Shown here: piece by piece, positions 24,437-33,906 of the stretch | Numbering within the stretch: the stretch's first letter is position 1 | Layout: each line of letters opens with the position of its first letter | Origin: Candidatus Thorarchaeota archaeon | GTDB taxonomy: Archaea > Asgardarchaeota > Thorarchaeia > Thorarchaeales > Thorarchaeaceae | NCBI GenBank assembly: GCA_021498125.1 | Contig: JAIZWL010000001.1 | Coordinates: forward strand, 1,040,099-1,104,098 | Reading direction: 5' to 3' | DNA length: 64,000 bases | Position numbers and translations under genes: made by a program | The notes under the pieces: model-generated | Databases searched by the model: none | What the model saw: only the letters and a program-made list of their open reading frames with translations | What the model was told of the DNA's origin: nothing

Positions 24437-26145
24437 CGCTCTCCGAGATCTGGTTTCTACTTCGGTTGGACCTCACACAGCATGGTCGTATCTCTCCGCC
24501 CGGAAAACGGTCCAAGAAGAAACGGAATTGGGGAGTGGTCTTCAGTATCGTTCTCTTCCCGAGTATCGCGATTGTTGTCAGTGTGATCTCCTTCCTAGTC
24601 CTCTCTTTATTTGACTGGGCCACCGTCAGTCAATTCGTCGTGAATGGGACCGACTTTTTCGCTATGCTTCTAAATGTCCTCTTGGTCTTCTCGTTTATTG
24701 GCTCTATTATGTTCGCAGCCACAACAGTTGGTAACAGCGGCCGAATGGAATACCTTCTTGTGATGCCTCTGCGTACTCGCACGATATTTCTTGCCAAGAG
24801 CATTGTTCTGGTCATCTGGAGCTCTCTGTTCTGGTTCTCTATCTCATTGCCCATTATCATCATGCTGGCTTGGTATTCCCCATTTGTGCTGGCCGTGATC
24901 TCAGTTCCTCTCTATGTCATCTTTCTTTTTTCACTGAATGTCTTTGGAGTAGGAGTTGGTGGTCTAGTAGGTCTGGGGATCTCACGGCTCGTCGCTGGTC
25001 GTCGATTGCTGAGAGAGGCGGGGTACTTTGTGCTGACATCCTTGGCAATTCTGTTCAGTGCATTTTATTACTATTTTATCTACTTTAGCAGTGATGACTC
25101 CCATGTTTTCGATCAGTTCATCCAATTACTTGCTTCCTTTGGCCTCTCATCCAGTATTACTCCTGGTTACATCCAAAGTCGCATTATTATCTCCCTGCTG
25201 ACCGGACAGTCCGTTGCCATGACCGAGATCCTCCTTGGAGGTCTCTTCTTGTTGGGTGCCTGTCTGGTATTGTATATTGATGCGATTGTCTCAGAAAAGG
25301 CACACTACGAAGGCTGGCTCAATGTTTTCACTCGACGAAGTTCCTCTCGGAAGATTACAATAAAGCATACCAGCTGGGATCCACAGCCTTTCAGGTTTAT
25401 CCATCTCTCGCAGACCATTAGTGTTTCTTTCTGGTACAATATCACGTCTATCCGGCGTGAGGGACGGGTACTGGCCCAATATCTGCTCAATCCTCTTCGT
25501 TTTACAATATTCTTTCTTTTTCCTATATTCACTCTCAGCGAAGAGATTGGTCCGCTCTCCTATCTTGGCCTGATGTTGGTTGTCATACAATTTGCCACAT
25601 CGTATGGGATTGCTTTTGCCGGGTACGAGACAGTCTATGAGGGAAGTAACTTGATGAATCTACAGTTAGCCGCGGCAAATATGGAAGAATATGTTCGTGG
25701 TAAGGTGTATAGTGCCCTACCCTTCATCCTAGGGGTCTCGATCATTACCTCGGTGTTTGTCATCATTCTTGCTCCAATGTATGCGATCTATGTACCCTTG
25801 CTCATTATTGCCACGGCCTTTACGACCCTTGCATCTGGGGCCTACGCAGCAAAACAGGCAGCGACTGGAGGGGACTTCAAGGCTCAACGGATGATTCTTC
25901 GGCAGCGAGGGGCAGCGGTCCGGCCTCCAATGAAAGGATGGTCTGCCATCAAGACACAACTGGTACCGCTCATCTTTGGTTTCGGCGGCATGATTGTATT
26001 GCTTGGAGTTGGTGTTTTCATCAGCCCGCTTCTAGCTTACTTCGTATTGGCTGGTTATGCATTCCTCTGTTATCGAATCGAGCATAGTTACTCTTACAGT
26101 GCAGGGGTCGCTCTTGCAACGATCGATGCTGAAAAGTATCTGTGA
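24433..26145 (+). CDS. ABC-2 type transporter permease
   Basis: A 570-residue integral membrane protein with about twelve membrane helices in two groups separated by a long cytosolic stretch (about 285-345, with RRSSSRKITIKHTSWDPQ). The GTG start at 24433 overlaps the ATPase TGA, typical of coupled ABC pairs. Double-length ABC-2 permeases of this type carry two six-helix halves in one chain. Substrate unknown; multidrug, lipid or peptide export are all possible. Confidence 0.85.
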   Translation: MTLSEIWFLLRLDLTQHGRISPPGKRSKKKRNWGVVFSIVLFPSIAIVVSVISFLVLSLFDWATVSQFVVNGTDFFAMLLNVLLVFSFIGSIMFAATTVGNSGRMEYLLVMPLRTRTIFLAKSIVLVIWSSLFWFSISLPIIIMLAWYSPFVLAVISVPLYVIFLFSLNVFGVGVGGLVGLGISRLVAGRRLLREAGYFVLTSLAILFSAFYYYFIYFSSDDSHVFDQFIQLLASFGLSSSITPGYIQSRIIISLLTGQSVAMTEILLGGLFLLGACLVLYIDAIVSEKAHYEGWLNVFTRRSSSRKITIKHTSWDPQPFRFIHLSQTISVSFWYNITSIRREGRVLAQYLLNPLRFTIFFLFPIFTLSEEIGPLSYLGLMLVVIQFATSYGIAFAGYETVYEGSNLMNLQLAAANMEEYVRGKVYSALPFILGVSIITSVFVIILAPMYAIYVPLLIIATAFTTLASGAYAAKQAATGGDFKAQRMILRQRGAAVRPPMKGWSAIKTQLVPLIFGFGGMIVLLGVGVFISPLLAYFVLAGYAFLCYRIEHSYSYSAGVALATIDAEKYL

Positions 26146-26156
26146 ATCCATCCATG

Positions 26157-26876
26157 TCACAGCTGAATCTTGGAGATGACCTTTGCTGGTGGCACTACAA
26201 TGTCCGTGTCAAAGTAGAGACCTACCATAGTCCCATCGATCATTATCGGACTCAGATCATCCCGCGGTCCGCTCTGGATCTCTATTTCCACGTCTCCTGA
26301 GCGACCGTTCTTGATCGTGTATTCAAGGAATGCTGCTGTGATCTCTGCGACAGAATGGCCTTTCGCGCTTGCCTCTGGTATCAGGTGAGCATTGACATTT
26401 GGACCACTATCGATCCATTCGCCTTCCTCCTCCAGTTTGCATGTGGCCTTCAGGAGAGTCACACCATCCCGAACAACCTTTGCTACTAATGTGTCGTCCT
26501 CGAGTTCTAATGAGGTTTCTGCGATTTTACGTGGATATCCCCAGATTTCTCGCCCGGCCGCTAAGGCCACATCAGTATTGACCCAGTCGTGCACGAAGTA
26601 CACTCCCACTTCTTCTTCACCGGACTCGGGATTGTCAAAGATGCATTGAGCAAGAACGGATCCTTCAGTAAAAGTTCCTGTTTCTCTACATGGTTGTTCC
26701 GCAAAGAGCAGAGCCATCAGTGGCATATCTGGTGGCCTGAGTGGTGCTGGGAGTATACCTGCGAGTGACTCCTCTGGTGCGTAGAAGAGGGCAAGGAATA
26801 ATCTCGCATCATCATAATGATATGGTGGTGGTGGATACAGGGGACTTGTCAGCGGTGTACTAAATTGTTCTTTCAA
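26157..26876 (-). CDS. Acetoacetate decarboxylase-like protein (TTG start)
   Basis: A 239-residue protein of the acetoacetate decarboxylase superfamily: PPPYHYDDARLFLALFYAP at the start, then HDWVNTDVALAAGREIWGYPRKIAE, where the Lys of GYPRK takes the place of the Schiff-base lysine in ADC (GYPKK). The acidic partner residues of the pocket are not checked. The start is a TTG at 26876 because GGGAGGT lies six bases upstream (26883-26889) and ATG 26936 would overlap the PAP2 gene. The 13 bp gap to that gene suggests an operon. The true substrate may be another keto acid. Confidence 0.83.
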   Translation of the reverse strand: MKEQFSTPLTSPLYPPPPYHYDDARLFLALFYAPEESLAGILPAPLRPPDMPLMALLFAEQPCRETGTFTEGSVLAQCIFDNPESGEEEVGVYFVHDWVNTDVALAAGREIWGYPRKIAETSLELEDDTLVAKVVRDGVTLLKATCKLEEEGEWIDSGPNVNAHLIPEASAKGHSVAEITAAFLEYTIKNGRSGDVEIEIQSGPRDDLSPIMIDGTMVGLYFDTDIVVPPAKVISKIQL

Positions 26877-26889
26877 TTGTTTACCTCCC

Positions 26890-27765
26890 TTAGAGATTGA
26901 TTTTCTTGAATACTGCAGGCCAGATGAATACGCCAATGACCACGACTGTGAAGTATCTGACAGCTCTTAGCCATACTTTGGCTGACGGAAGCAATGGGCT
27001 GAGACCTATCATTATTCCAAGGACCAGTACAAATCCTATGATTGCACGTAATGCGAGTCGCCACCTCTGACCATTTGGAGCCTCTGTATCAAACCCAACA
27101 TACCGCTCTTCTAGTGGAAATGCCACCGCCAATCCCATGGTCAGGCCTCCCAGAGCACCAAAGTTGTCACCAGGAGGGAGCGGGATCAGATAAGTGGTTA
27201 TGAATGTGATCAAAAATCCAATGAGGAAGAGTGTCAGATATAGATACTCTGAACGAAATCTCCCAAAGAATTCGGTGAGAGGTTGTTGGAGTCTGTATAA
27301 TACTGCTAAGAGTACAAATCCGATCGCCCATCCAATGAGAATGTCTTCCAGATAGTGAACTCCAAGATACACCCTTGAGATCCCTATCAACACGATCAGG
27401 ACAAGCGAGGTGATTGTGATCCACAGGTTCTTTGACTTGAGGGAGATCCACCCAAAGAGCATTGATGTGTTCTGCGCATGGCCACTGGGAGTACTATAGT
27501 TGGTGGCCTCTACACCGGGATACCAATTAGTCGGATCTGGTCGAGGATTGGCGATGGCCAATTTGATGAGGTAGTTCGAAACTACTGCTGCAAGTAGCAC
27601 ATAAGCCAGCACCATGGACTCACGTTTTCTGTAGACCCAAAACCCCGTTAATATAAACCCAACAAAGAAGAGTTCCGAGCCCAGTTCTGTAATAGCTCGA
27701 AAGAATAGTCCTGCCCAAGGCATGAGGTCTCTCAGTAGATCTGTGACTCCGGGATCAAAGAACAT
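26890..27765 (-). CDS. PAP2-family membrane phosphatase
   Basis: A 291-residue membrane protein with the three motifs of type 2 phosphatidic acid phosphatases: K-x6-RP in KLAIANPRPDP, PSGH in YSTPSGHAQN, and SR-x5-H-x3-D in ISRVYLGVHYLEDI. About seven to eight membrane helices are predicted; the catalytic motifs lie on the same face as usual. The second half adds four helices beyond the core. Likely dephosphorylates lipid or polyprenyl phosphates. It precedes the decarboxylase-like gene by 13 bp. Confidence 0.9.
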   Translation of the reverse strand: MFFDPGVTDLLRDLMPWAGLFFRAITELGSELFFVGFILTGFWVYRKRESMVLAYVLLAAVVSNYLIKLAIANPRPDPTNWYPGVEATNYSTPSGHAQNTSMLFGWISLKSKNLWITITSLVLIVLIGISRVYLGVHYLEDILIGWAIGFVLLAVLYRLQQPLTEFFGRFRSEYLYLTLFLIGFLITFITTYLIPLPPGDNFGALGGLTMGLAVAFPLEERYVGFDTEAPNGQRWRLALRAIIGFVLVLGIMIGLSPLLPSAKVWLRAVRYFTVVVIGVFIWPAVFKKINL

Positions 27766-27924
27766 GTCTTAATCACTCCTCTTATCCCTATTGACTCGGC
27801 GATAGAAAAATCTGTGGTGTCCTCTCTGCAAGGCACCAGTTGATACAGGCTCTCTCTTATGATTGCTTGACAATCCTCTCATTTATCGATTTATGGAAGA
27901 TATGACTTTCTGTCCAATAATCTG

Positions 27925-28902
27925 TTACAACGTTATGGACTCACCCGGAGATCTTGGAAATAGTGTGACCTCTCTTATGTGTGACCGTTTGGTCAGAAAT
28001 CGGACCAGTCGCTCAATACCAATCCCCCCTCCTGCACTGGGCCCGAGAACTCCTTTTCTAGCAAGTTCAAGATACGCTGCGAAATCTTGAGGCCTCTGAC
28101 CTCTCTCTTTTAGTTTTCTGACCAAGACATCATATTTGTAGTCACGTTCTCCTCCAGAGAGTGCTTCACCATATCCTTCAGGATAGACAAGATCATAGTT
28201 TAGATAATGACCTCTGCGCTTCTCGTCCTCGCGGTCGTAAAACTCTCTCTCATAGTCAGTTATCCATACAGGTTCTTTGCTGGTCTTAGAAATGTATGAT
28301 TCAAAGTCAGGTCCCAGATTTTCTTGGAGTTCTCTGCTTGAATAGACCTGAAATGGGCGCTTAGGAATTTGGATCTCTGCCCCTAGCATCTCCAGCTCAC
28401 TGCGGCATGTTCTTCTCACGCGCTTAAAGATATGGGATAGTAAGTCTTCCATGAATCTCATAAACTTCTGGGCAGATGCGCTCTTCAGTTCAATATCAAG
28501 CTGTGAGAATTCGATGAGGTGTCTGTTCGATCCCACTTCTTTTTCCAATCTCACGTTTGGCGAGATGATGTAGATTCCTCTAATGTCTAAAGACGAGATG
28601 GCTACTTGCTTGTGCAGAATCATACTCTTTGTGAGTTGAAGTTTCTGGCCGAGATAGTTTATGGACGCATCATAAACCGAGTGGTTTAGTGGATCAGTCA
28701 CTGGGGACAAGATTACTGGCATTAATTGTTTTAATCCCATTCTTCTCAGGAACTGATGAGTTGCAAATAATGCCTCGGTCTGGATTTTAATTATTTCTTC
28801 GTAATGTGTCGGCGGTTCAATTCCCGCTTCAGTTACAATTGTAGTTCGAGAAGATGTCACTTCCATTTGTATCACGTCAGTAGTGTGAACTGCACCAATC
28901 AA
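27925..28902 (-). CDS. Asparagine synthetase of the AsnRS-like archaeal type
   Basis: A 325-residue class II aminoacyl-tRNA-synthetase core without an anticodon-binding domain. It has the motif-2-like VGSNRHLIEFSQLDIELKS, and motif 3 AGGGIGIERLVRFLTKRSHI, and its closest known kind is the AsnRS-derived asparagine synthetase (AS-AR) of archaea, which makes Asn from Asp, ATP and ammonia. A tRNA-independent role is inferred from the missing N-terminal domain. ATG 28866 is an alternative start. The gene is divergent from an AsnC-type regulator, as asnA is in E. coli, which supports the assignment. Confidence 0.82.
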   Translation of the reverse strand: MIGAVHTTDVIQMEVTSSRTTIVTEAGIEPPTHYEEIIKIQTEALFATHQFLRRMGLKQLMPVILSPVTDPLNHSVYDASINYLGQKLQLTKSMILHKQVAISSLDIRGIYIISPNVRLEKEVGSNRHLIEFSQLDIELKSASAQKFMRFMEDLLSHIFKRVRRTCRSELEMLGAEIQIPKRPFQVYSSRELQENLGPDFESYISKTSKEPVWITDYEREFYDREDEKRRGHYLNYDLVYPEGYGEALSGGERDYKYDVLVRKLKERGQRPQDFAAYLELARKGVLGPSAGGGIGIERLVRFLTKRSHIREVTLFPRSPGESITL

Positions 28903-28960
28903 AAACAGAGCGGTGATTTTGTCGTAGAGTTAGCAATAATAGCATGATTCTTAAGCAATT

Positions 28961-28977
28961 ATGGAAAATTATTCCAT
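28961..28977. promoter_or_regulatory. Palindrome at the regulator start
   Basis: ATGGAA-AATTA-TTCCAT is a perfect six-base inverted repeat that covers the first ATG of the regulator and ends one base before a second in-frame ATG at 28979. If the second ATG is used, the palindrome lies in the leader and could be an autoregulatory Lrp/AsnC site. Confidence 0.35.
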
Positions 28978-29428
28978 TATGTACGAGCTTGATGAAAAAG
29001 ACATCAAGATCATAGAGTTGCTACTGGACAATGCTCGGCTCACAACTACACAGCTCTCAACTCTACTAGATCTTCCTCAGACGACCGTTCACAATCGTAT
29101 CAAGCGATTAAGACGACGTGGGATCATCAAACGGTTCACAATTGAACTTGACAAGAAAAAACTTGGAAGAGGTCTGATTGCTTATATCTTCTGTACGGTC
29201 TCGTATCGATCAACAAAGGGTAAAATGATTGACCAGTACAAAATTGCTCAGGCTGTCAAACAGTTCCCTGAAGTGGAAGAGGTATCTATCCTCACAGGCG
29301 AGGTCGATCTTCTCGTGAGAGTCGCACTGAAGGATGTTGATGCATTGAATGAGTTTGTAATCTTCAAGCTCCGCAATATAGATGGAATCGAGAAGACCAC
29401 TACGAGTGTTGTGCTTATGGGGATCTGA
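28961..29428 (+). CDS. Lrp/AsnC-family transcriptional regulator
   Basis: A 155-residue regulator: an N-terminal winged helix (DEKDIKIIELLLDNARLTTT, then TTVHNRIKRLRRRGIIKRFT) and a C-terminal RAM domain (FCTVSY, FPEVEEVSILTGEVDLLVRV). Proteins of this family form octamers and respond to amino acids. The ATG at 28979 gives a more usual N-terminus (MYELDEKDIK). The 58 bp gap to the divergent asparagine synthetase gene suggests that it controls that gene, probably in response to asparagine, by analogy to asnC. Confidence 0.92.
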   Translation: MENYSIMYELDEKDIKIIELLLDNARLTTTQLSTLLDLPQTTVHNRIKRLRRRGIIKRFTIELDKKKLGRGLIAYIFCTVSYRSTKGKMIDQYKIAQAVKQFPEVEEVSILTGEVDLLVRVALKDVDALNEFVIFKLRNIDGIEKTTTSVVLMGI

Positions 29429-29508
29429 ATCGGGGGGAATCGCTCATTGTGGTCATCCGAAAGAATATTTGTCTTTTCAGTTGTTCATTGATCGAGGAGA
29501 GATTGTCA

Positions 29509-30381
29509 ATGCGTATTATCCCATCTAAAGAAAAGATGCGGCTTTGGGCATTACTGGGAATCGTGATGTTAGTGGGACTGTATTGTATTCCTCCATCCAT
29601 GATACATGTACTCCCAGAGTCTGATGAGTCAACCACCACCAATGATGCTCATGTGTTGTCAGGTCATTTGTATGAGGATTTTTGTGATCTGCATATTATC
29701 GGGGGGTCTTGCGAGTTGGTGGCTCCACTAGGTTTCGTGTTCGAGGTTCCGAGATTGGACTCGAATATGACCAATATTACTTCGTGGTTTTTCGATTATC
29801 GTCTTAACACCTCTTCAGCTCCAGCCCTTGACGGCTCTCACGTATTGATCGATAGAGTACGCAGCTATCCATTCTTGTATACCGACGGGACGAAAATCTA
29901 CGACCGTTATTTGGACGGCTCCTCGGCAAGTGATATTGATTTGACCTATGATCAATGGTTCACAAATTTGGGCGAGGGATTTCCTAATCATCTGACCGTT
30001 GATATAGGCAATCTCAGTCATTATGTGAGCATGGGGATGTATCTTCTTCTCGAGGGGATCTCGGTCAAGAATGGTACCACACTTTATACCTGCAATCCAT
30101 CTACGCTTCTATTCAAAGTAAATTGGTCATGGTCTCCGACTGCCAACATCGATGTGATCCCTTTTACCAATCGCGGGATAACGGTATGGGACTCATTCAA
30201 TCAAACACATGAGATTGAGGTACAGGATATCCCTGGATCTTTGCATCCCGGGATATATGTACAGGCCAACTTCCCTCAGACTGAGAGTTCTCCTAATTAT
30301 CTTGGAGGCGCAATCATCATCGGCATCGGTGTAGTGGCCATTCTGTGTATTATCTGGTTGAAAAGACGCAGGAGGTCATGA
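29509..30381 (+). CDS. Membrane-anchored extracytoplasmic protein, unknown function
   Basis: From ATG 29509 (preceded by GAGGAGA) it encodes 290 residues: a positively charged start and a hydrophobic signal/anchor (LWALLGIVMLVGLYCIPP), an extracellular-type region rich in Asn, Ser, Thr and aromatic residues with several N-x-S/T sites, and a C-terminal helix (GGAIIIGIGVVAILCIIWL) followed by KRRRRS. Topology is therefore outside with both ends near the membrane. No domain is recognised. It follows the regulator gene by 80 bp in the same direction. Confidence 0.8.
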   Translation: MRIIPSKEKMRLWALLGIVMLVGLYCIPPSMIHVLPESDESTTTNDAHVLSGHLYEDFCDLHIIGGSCELVAPLGFVFEVPRLDSNMTNITSWFFDYRLNTSSAPALDGSHVLIDRVRSYPFLYTDGTKIYDRYLDGSSASDIDLTYDQWFTNLGEGFPNHLTVDIGNLSHYVSMGMYLLLEGISVKNGTTLYTCNPSTLLFKVNWSWSPTANIDVIPFTNRGITVWDSFNQTHEIEVQDIPGSLHPGIYVQANFPQTESSPNYLGGAIIIGIGVVAILCIIWLKRRRRS

Positions 30382-30502
30382 GCTCTCTAAACAGATTGTC
30401 AGATCTTAAGACCGACGTTTTCTCTTGATGTATGGTCTGATGTTGCGGTAGTGCAACTCTGTCAACTTAACAACTCTTATACACTATGGAGTAGTCCTCC
30501 GC

Positions 30503-32026
30503 ATGGAGGATAGAACAGTGGTTCTTGAAAAACTCGAGCCAACGATTGTCTGGGACATCTTCGAACACGTTCTTGCGGCGACGCCCCGTGAGTCAAAGAA
30601 GGAAGATCGAATTCGTGAGGTCATTAAGGATTGGGTGACCCAGCAAGCAAAGGCGCACAATGTCAATGTTACAATTCATGAGGATGATGTGGGAAATATT
30701 CTTCTCAAGATTCCCCCCACTCCGGGTTTTGAGTCATGTCCGCCAGTGATGTTACAGGGTCATCTGGACATGGTCTGTGAGACCGATCGCCCGAAAGGAT
30801 TTGATTTTGACAATAGCCCCATTCCTGTGAACATTGAAGAGAACAAGGAGTGGGTGACTGCTGAGGGCACAACACTGGGTGCTGACAATGGGATTGGTGT
30901 GGCCATGGCGCTTGCTCTTCTTGTTGATGAGGATGCTGTACACGGGCCCCTTGAGATCCTCTTGACCATTGATGAGGAGACCGGACTCACTGGTGCCTTT
31001 GGCCTTGACGTTGACAGGCTTGATCCTCAATCTCGCCTCCTCCTCAATCTTGACTCTGAGGACTTTGGCGTGATAACTATAGGTTCGGCGGGTGGTGGAG
31101 AGGTAGCGTATTCCCGTGATCTCGACTTTATCGAGCCTACTGACGAATACGTCTTTCTAAAAGTGACTGTGAGCGGTCTTCGTGGTGGCCATTCCGGTGG
31201 TGATATTCATCGACATCGCGCGAACGCACACAAGCTTATCGCTCGACTCGTATCCGCTGTTACTAATGGTCATGAAGTTGTTCTCTCTTCTTGGAATGGT
31301 GGGAGCAAGCATAATGCAATTCCCCGTGAATCAACGGCAGTCATTGGTGTGAAGAGTAATGAGATCGGCTCGGTTCGGGATATTCTCCATCATGAACGAG
31401 AAGCGATCATCGATTACTATCACAATGAGGGGACAGAAGGTGTACTGGAACCAGAGATCAGGATCTCTTTCAGTGAGGTCGCTCGTGAAAAGCATCTGAG
31501 TCCGGAAATCTCCCGAACGATCATATGGACCATCAATGCGCTTCCACATGGCCCAAAGGACTTCTCTCCACAGATTCCTGATCTTGTAGAAACCTCTACT
31601 AATCTTGCCATCATCAAGACCTCAGAGTCGGCGATGACCCTTCACGAGTCTGCCCGGAGCAATGTAGATGCCGAGCTTGAGGCCTTTCGCCGATCGCTTG
31701 CTGACATTGGCTATCTTGGAGGCTGGAAGGTCGAACTTGATCAGGCATATCCCGGTTGGACACCCAACCCCAATAGCCCGTTTCTGAAATTTGTTCGCGA
31801 GCAGTACGAGCGTGTAGTTGGAGGGAAGGTGCGAGTTGAGGCCGTCCATGCAGGACTAGAGTGTGGGATCATCGGTTCGCGGATCATCGGAATGCAGATG
31901 GTCTCAGTAGGTCCTACGATTCAAAATCCCCACACCCCTGATGAACGTGTGAATATCAAGTCAGTTCAGCAGTTCTATAGTTTCCTTAAGGTGCTCTTAC
32001 GAGAGCTACCAAGTGCTGCTCTATAG
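30503..32026 (+). CDS. pepD: Xaa-His dipeptidase (aminoacyl-histidine dipeptidase), M20 family
   Basis: A 507-residue zinc peptidase of the PepD branch: LQGHLDMVCE with the metal His and catalytic Asp, LGADNGIGVAMALALL, IDEETGLTGAFGLD with the catalytic Glu pair, LNLDSEDFG, and the final metal His in PTIQNPHTPDERVNI. An inserted dimerisation ('lid') domain with GLRGGHSGGDIHRHRAN lies in the middle. Length and motifs match PepD (about 490 residues). Cytoplasmic hydrolysis of dipeptides such as carnosine-type or Xaa-His. A hairpin at 32036-32065 closes the unit. Confidence 0.93.
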   Translation: MEDRTVVLEKLEPTIVWDIFEHVLAATPRESKKEDRIREVIKDWVTQQAKAHNVNVTIHEDDVGNILLKIPPTPGFESCPPVMLQGHLDMVCETDRPKGFDFDNSPIPVNIEENKEWVTAEGTTLGADNGIGVAMALALLVDEDAVHGPLEILLTIDEETGLTGAFGLDVDRLDPQSRLLLNLDSEDFGVITIGSAGGGEVAYSRDLDFIEPTDEYVFLKVTVSGLRGGHSGGDIHRHRANAHKLIARLVSAVTNGHEVVLSSWNGGSKHNAIPRESTAVIGVKSNEIGSVRDILHHEREAIIDYYHNEGTEGVLEPEIRISFSEVAREKHLSPEISRTIIWTINALPHGPKDFSPQIPDLVETSTNLAIIKTSESAMTLHESARSNVDAELEAFRRSLADIGYLGGWKVELDQAYPGWTPNPNSPFLKFVREQYERVVGGKVRVEAVHAGLECGIIGSRIIGMQMVSVGPTIQNPHTPDERVNIKSVQQFYSFLKVLLRELPSAAL

Positions 32027-32035
32027 TTGAGTCAG

Positions 32036-32080
32036 CTCCCCTGTGATTACCAAGTGACGGGGGAGTCATCTCTCTTTTAT
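32036..32080. terminator. Hairpin between convergent genes
   Basis: CTCCCC (32036-32041) pairs with GGGGAG (32060-32065), followed by TCATCTCTCTTTTATT on the plus strand. It separates pepD from the convergent aldehyde oxidoreductase gene. Confidence 0.5.
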
Positions 32081-33897
32081 TCGAGATCTACAAGACCAAG
32101 GGCCTCTAGTTGCTCGTGTGGTGGACGGCCAGTTGATCTGTCCCAGCCGCGATAGTCGTACCATTTGCTGAGATGTGCCTCAACATCTGGAACATGCCCT
32201 TCTGTGGGGCCCTCCAATGGATGAAGAACGATCTCTGGGAGTTGCTCGTCCTTGGGATCGTATCCCATCTTCAGGTTGAACAGGCGCATCATAGTGAATA
32301 TTCTCTCACCTGTGGTCTTTAGTTCCTCTAAGGTGTAATCCCATCCCACGACAAGACGGAGTAGATTGACCAATTCGTCCGCCTGTATCGGATAGAAATT
32401 ACAGATTAGTATCGAGTTGGTGACTGCTCGAAGGTCTTGAAGTCGCGCAGCGATATCGGCCTCATTCTCGAACCTATCCATACTCACAATGTCCCATGCT
32501 TCATCCTCTATCCCCATTTGAACATTGTACATATCTGCGGTCATGTGACAGGCACCACGTGGAGAGGTCGCATAAGCAATGGTCATTCCCGAGAAGGCTC
32601 GCGGATCATGCTGCGGTAGCTCCATTCTATTGACCTGTGGTGCAAGATGCGGCACTCCAAATCTCTCACCTAGAGCAAGGCTTCCATCCGCCATCACGTT
32701 ACCTATCCCTTCACGGTGCGCTATCTTGTGGATGAATGCAATTGCAGGATCAGGGTCCCCCCATTTCGGCTCTATGCCATCCAAGTCGTCAGCAGTTACA
32801 TACCCCTCGTTATAGAGATAGTATGCAAAGGCAATTGTATTTCCCCCACTGATCGTATCAAAGCCATAGAGATTCATCTGCTTGTTGATGAACGCGAGTG
32901 CCTCAAGGTTGTTATTGAGGATCAGTGTTCCCATTGTGCCTGTGACTTCCAGTTCCGGTCCTGCGAAGCGTCCAGTCGCATATTTTCCCTCATTGATCTC
33001 AATGACGCGCCCACAGGCTATTGGGCATCTGTAGCAGGCCTTCTTTCCTACGAGAATGGTCTCTTTGACAGTTGCGCCTGAGATGTTGAATGCATCAACC
33101 TCTCCCTCAGTATAGAACTGTGCGGGAAGCGATCCCCACATCGCTGTGGCCATGTCAACGAATCCCGCAGTTCCGACATCAGAATACATCTGAAACGTTG
33201 CGGTCCCCTGTTTATCCTCATTTAATCTTGTACAGTATTCTTCAAGGCCCTCAGGATCTGCCACAGGTACCTCTCTATTCGTACCATGAACTACAATTGC
33301 CTTTAGATGTTTGGCCCCCATGACCGCACCAATTCCTGTGCGCCCCGCTGCTCTGTGGTGGTCTATGATTACACTTGCATACTTGACGAGACCTTCTCCA
33401 GCAATACCAATTCGTGCGATACCAGCTCTCTCGTGGCCTGTTTCCTTCTTTAACAGGTCCCACGTCTCCTCTGTATCACGACCCCAGAGATGAGATGCAT
33501 CTCGAATTTCCACATGGTCGTCCTCGATGAGTAGATATGATGGTCTTTTCGCATTGCCTATGATGAGTATTCCATCATGGCCCGCAAATTTCAGGTCCGC
33601 CCCAAGATGCCCTCCAAAGGTACTATGCGCCCACAGACCAGTAAGCGGTGAGCGTGTGGCGAATGTGGCCTTACTTCCTGTAGGGACTGGGGTTCCTGCG
33701 AAGGGGCCGGTCAGTAACAAGAGGGGATTCTCAGGGCTTAGCGGAACGGTGTCTGAATCGATCATAGTGTATAGGAGTCTGCTTGCCAGTCCGGCGCCCC
33801 CAAGGAACTGACGTGCCAGTGTCTCATCAATTGGCATCTTGGAGATCGATTCAGTCGAGAGATCCACTTTGAGAATATGACCATGATACCCCTTCAT
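32077..33897 (-). CDS. Aldehyde:ferredoxin oxidoreductase (tungstopterin enzyme)
   Basis: Oxidises aldehydes to acids with reduction of ferredoxin. The 606-residue protein has the start GYHGHILKVDLSTESI and FLGGAGLASRLLY, the pterin-site stretch TGPFAGTPVPTGSKATFATRSP, the cluster-binding C-Y-R-C-P-I-A-C of GKKACYRCPIACGR, and WDYTLEELKTTGERIFTMMRLFN near the end, with the fourth cysteine in SILICNFYP. Length is normal (about 600). It lies nine bases after the Fe-alcohol dehydrogenase gene, so the two probably act on the same alcohol/aldehyde substrate. Substrate range unknown. Confidence 0.94.
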   Translation of the reverse strand: MKGYHGHILKVDLSTESISKMPIDETLARQFLGGAGLASRLLYTMIDSDTVPLSPENPLLLLTGPFAGTPVPTGSKATFATRSPLTGLWAHSTFGGHLGADLKFAGHDGILIIGNAKRPSYLLIEDDHVEIRDASHLWGRDTEETWDLLKKETGHERAGIARIGIAGEGLVKYASVIIDHHRAAGRTGIGAVMGAKHLKAIVVHGTNREVPVADPEGLEEYCTRLNEDKQGTATFQMYSDVGTAGFVDMATAMWGSLPAQFYTEGEVDAFNISGATVKETILVGKKACYRCPIACGRVIEINEGKYATGRFAGPELEVTGTMGTLILNNNLEALAFINKQMNLYGFDTISGGNTIAFAYYLYNEGYVTADDLDGIEPKWGDPDPAIAFIHKIAHREGIGNVMADGSLALGERFGVPHLAPQVNRMELPQHDPRAFSGMTIAYATSPRGACHMTADMYNVQMGIEDEAWDIVSMDRFENEADIAARLQDLRAVTNSILICNFYPIQADELVNLLRLVVGWDYTLEELKTTGERIFTMMRLFNLKMGYDPKDEQLPEIVLHPLEGPTEGHVPDVEAHLSKWYDYRGWDRSTGRPPHEQLEALGLVDLE

Positions 33898-33906
33898 TCT
33901 CTCACC

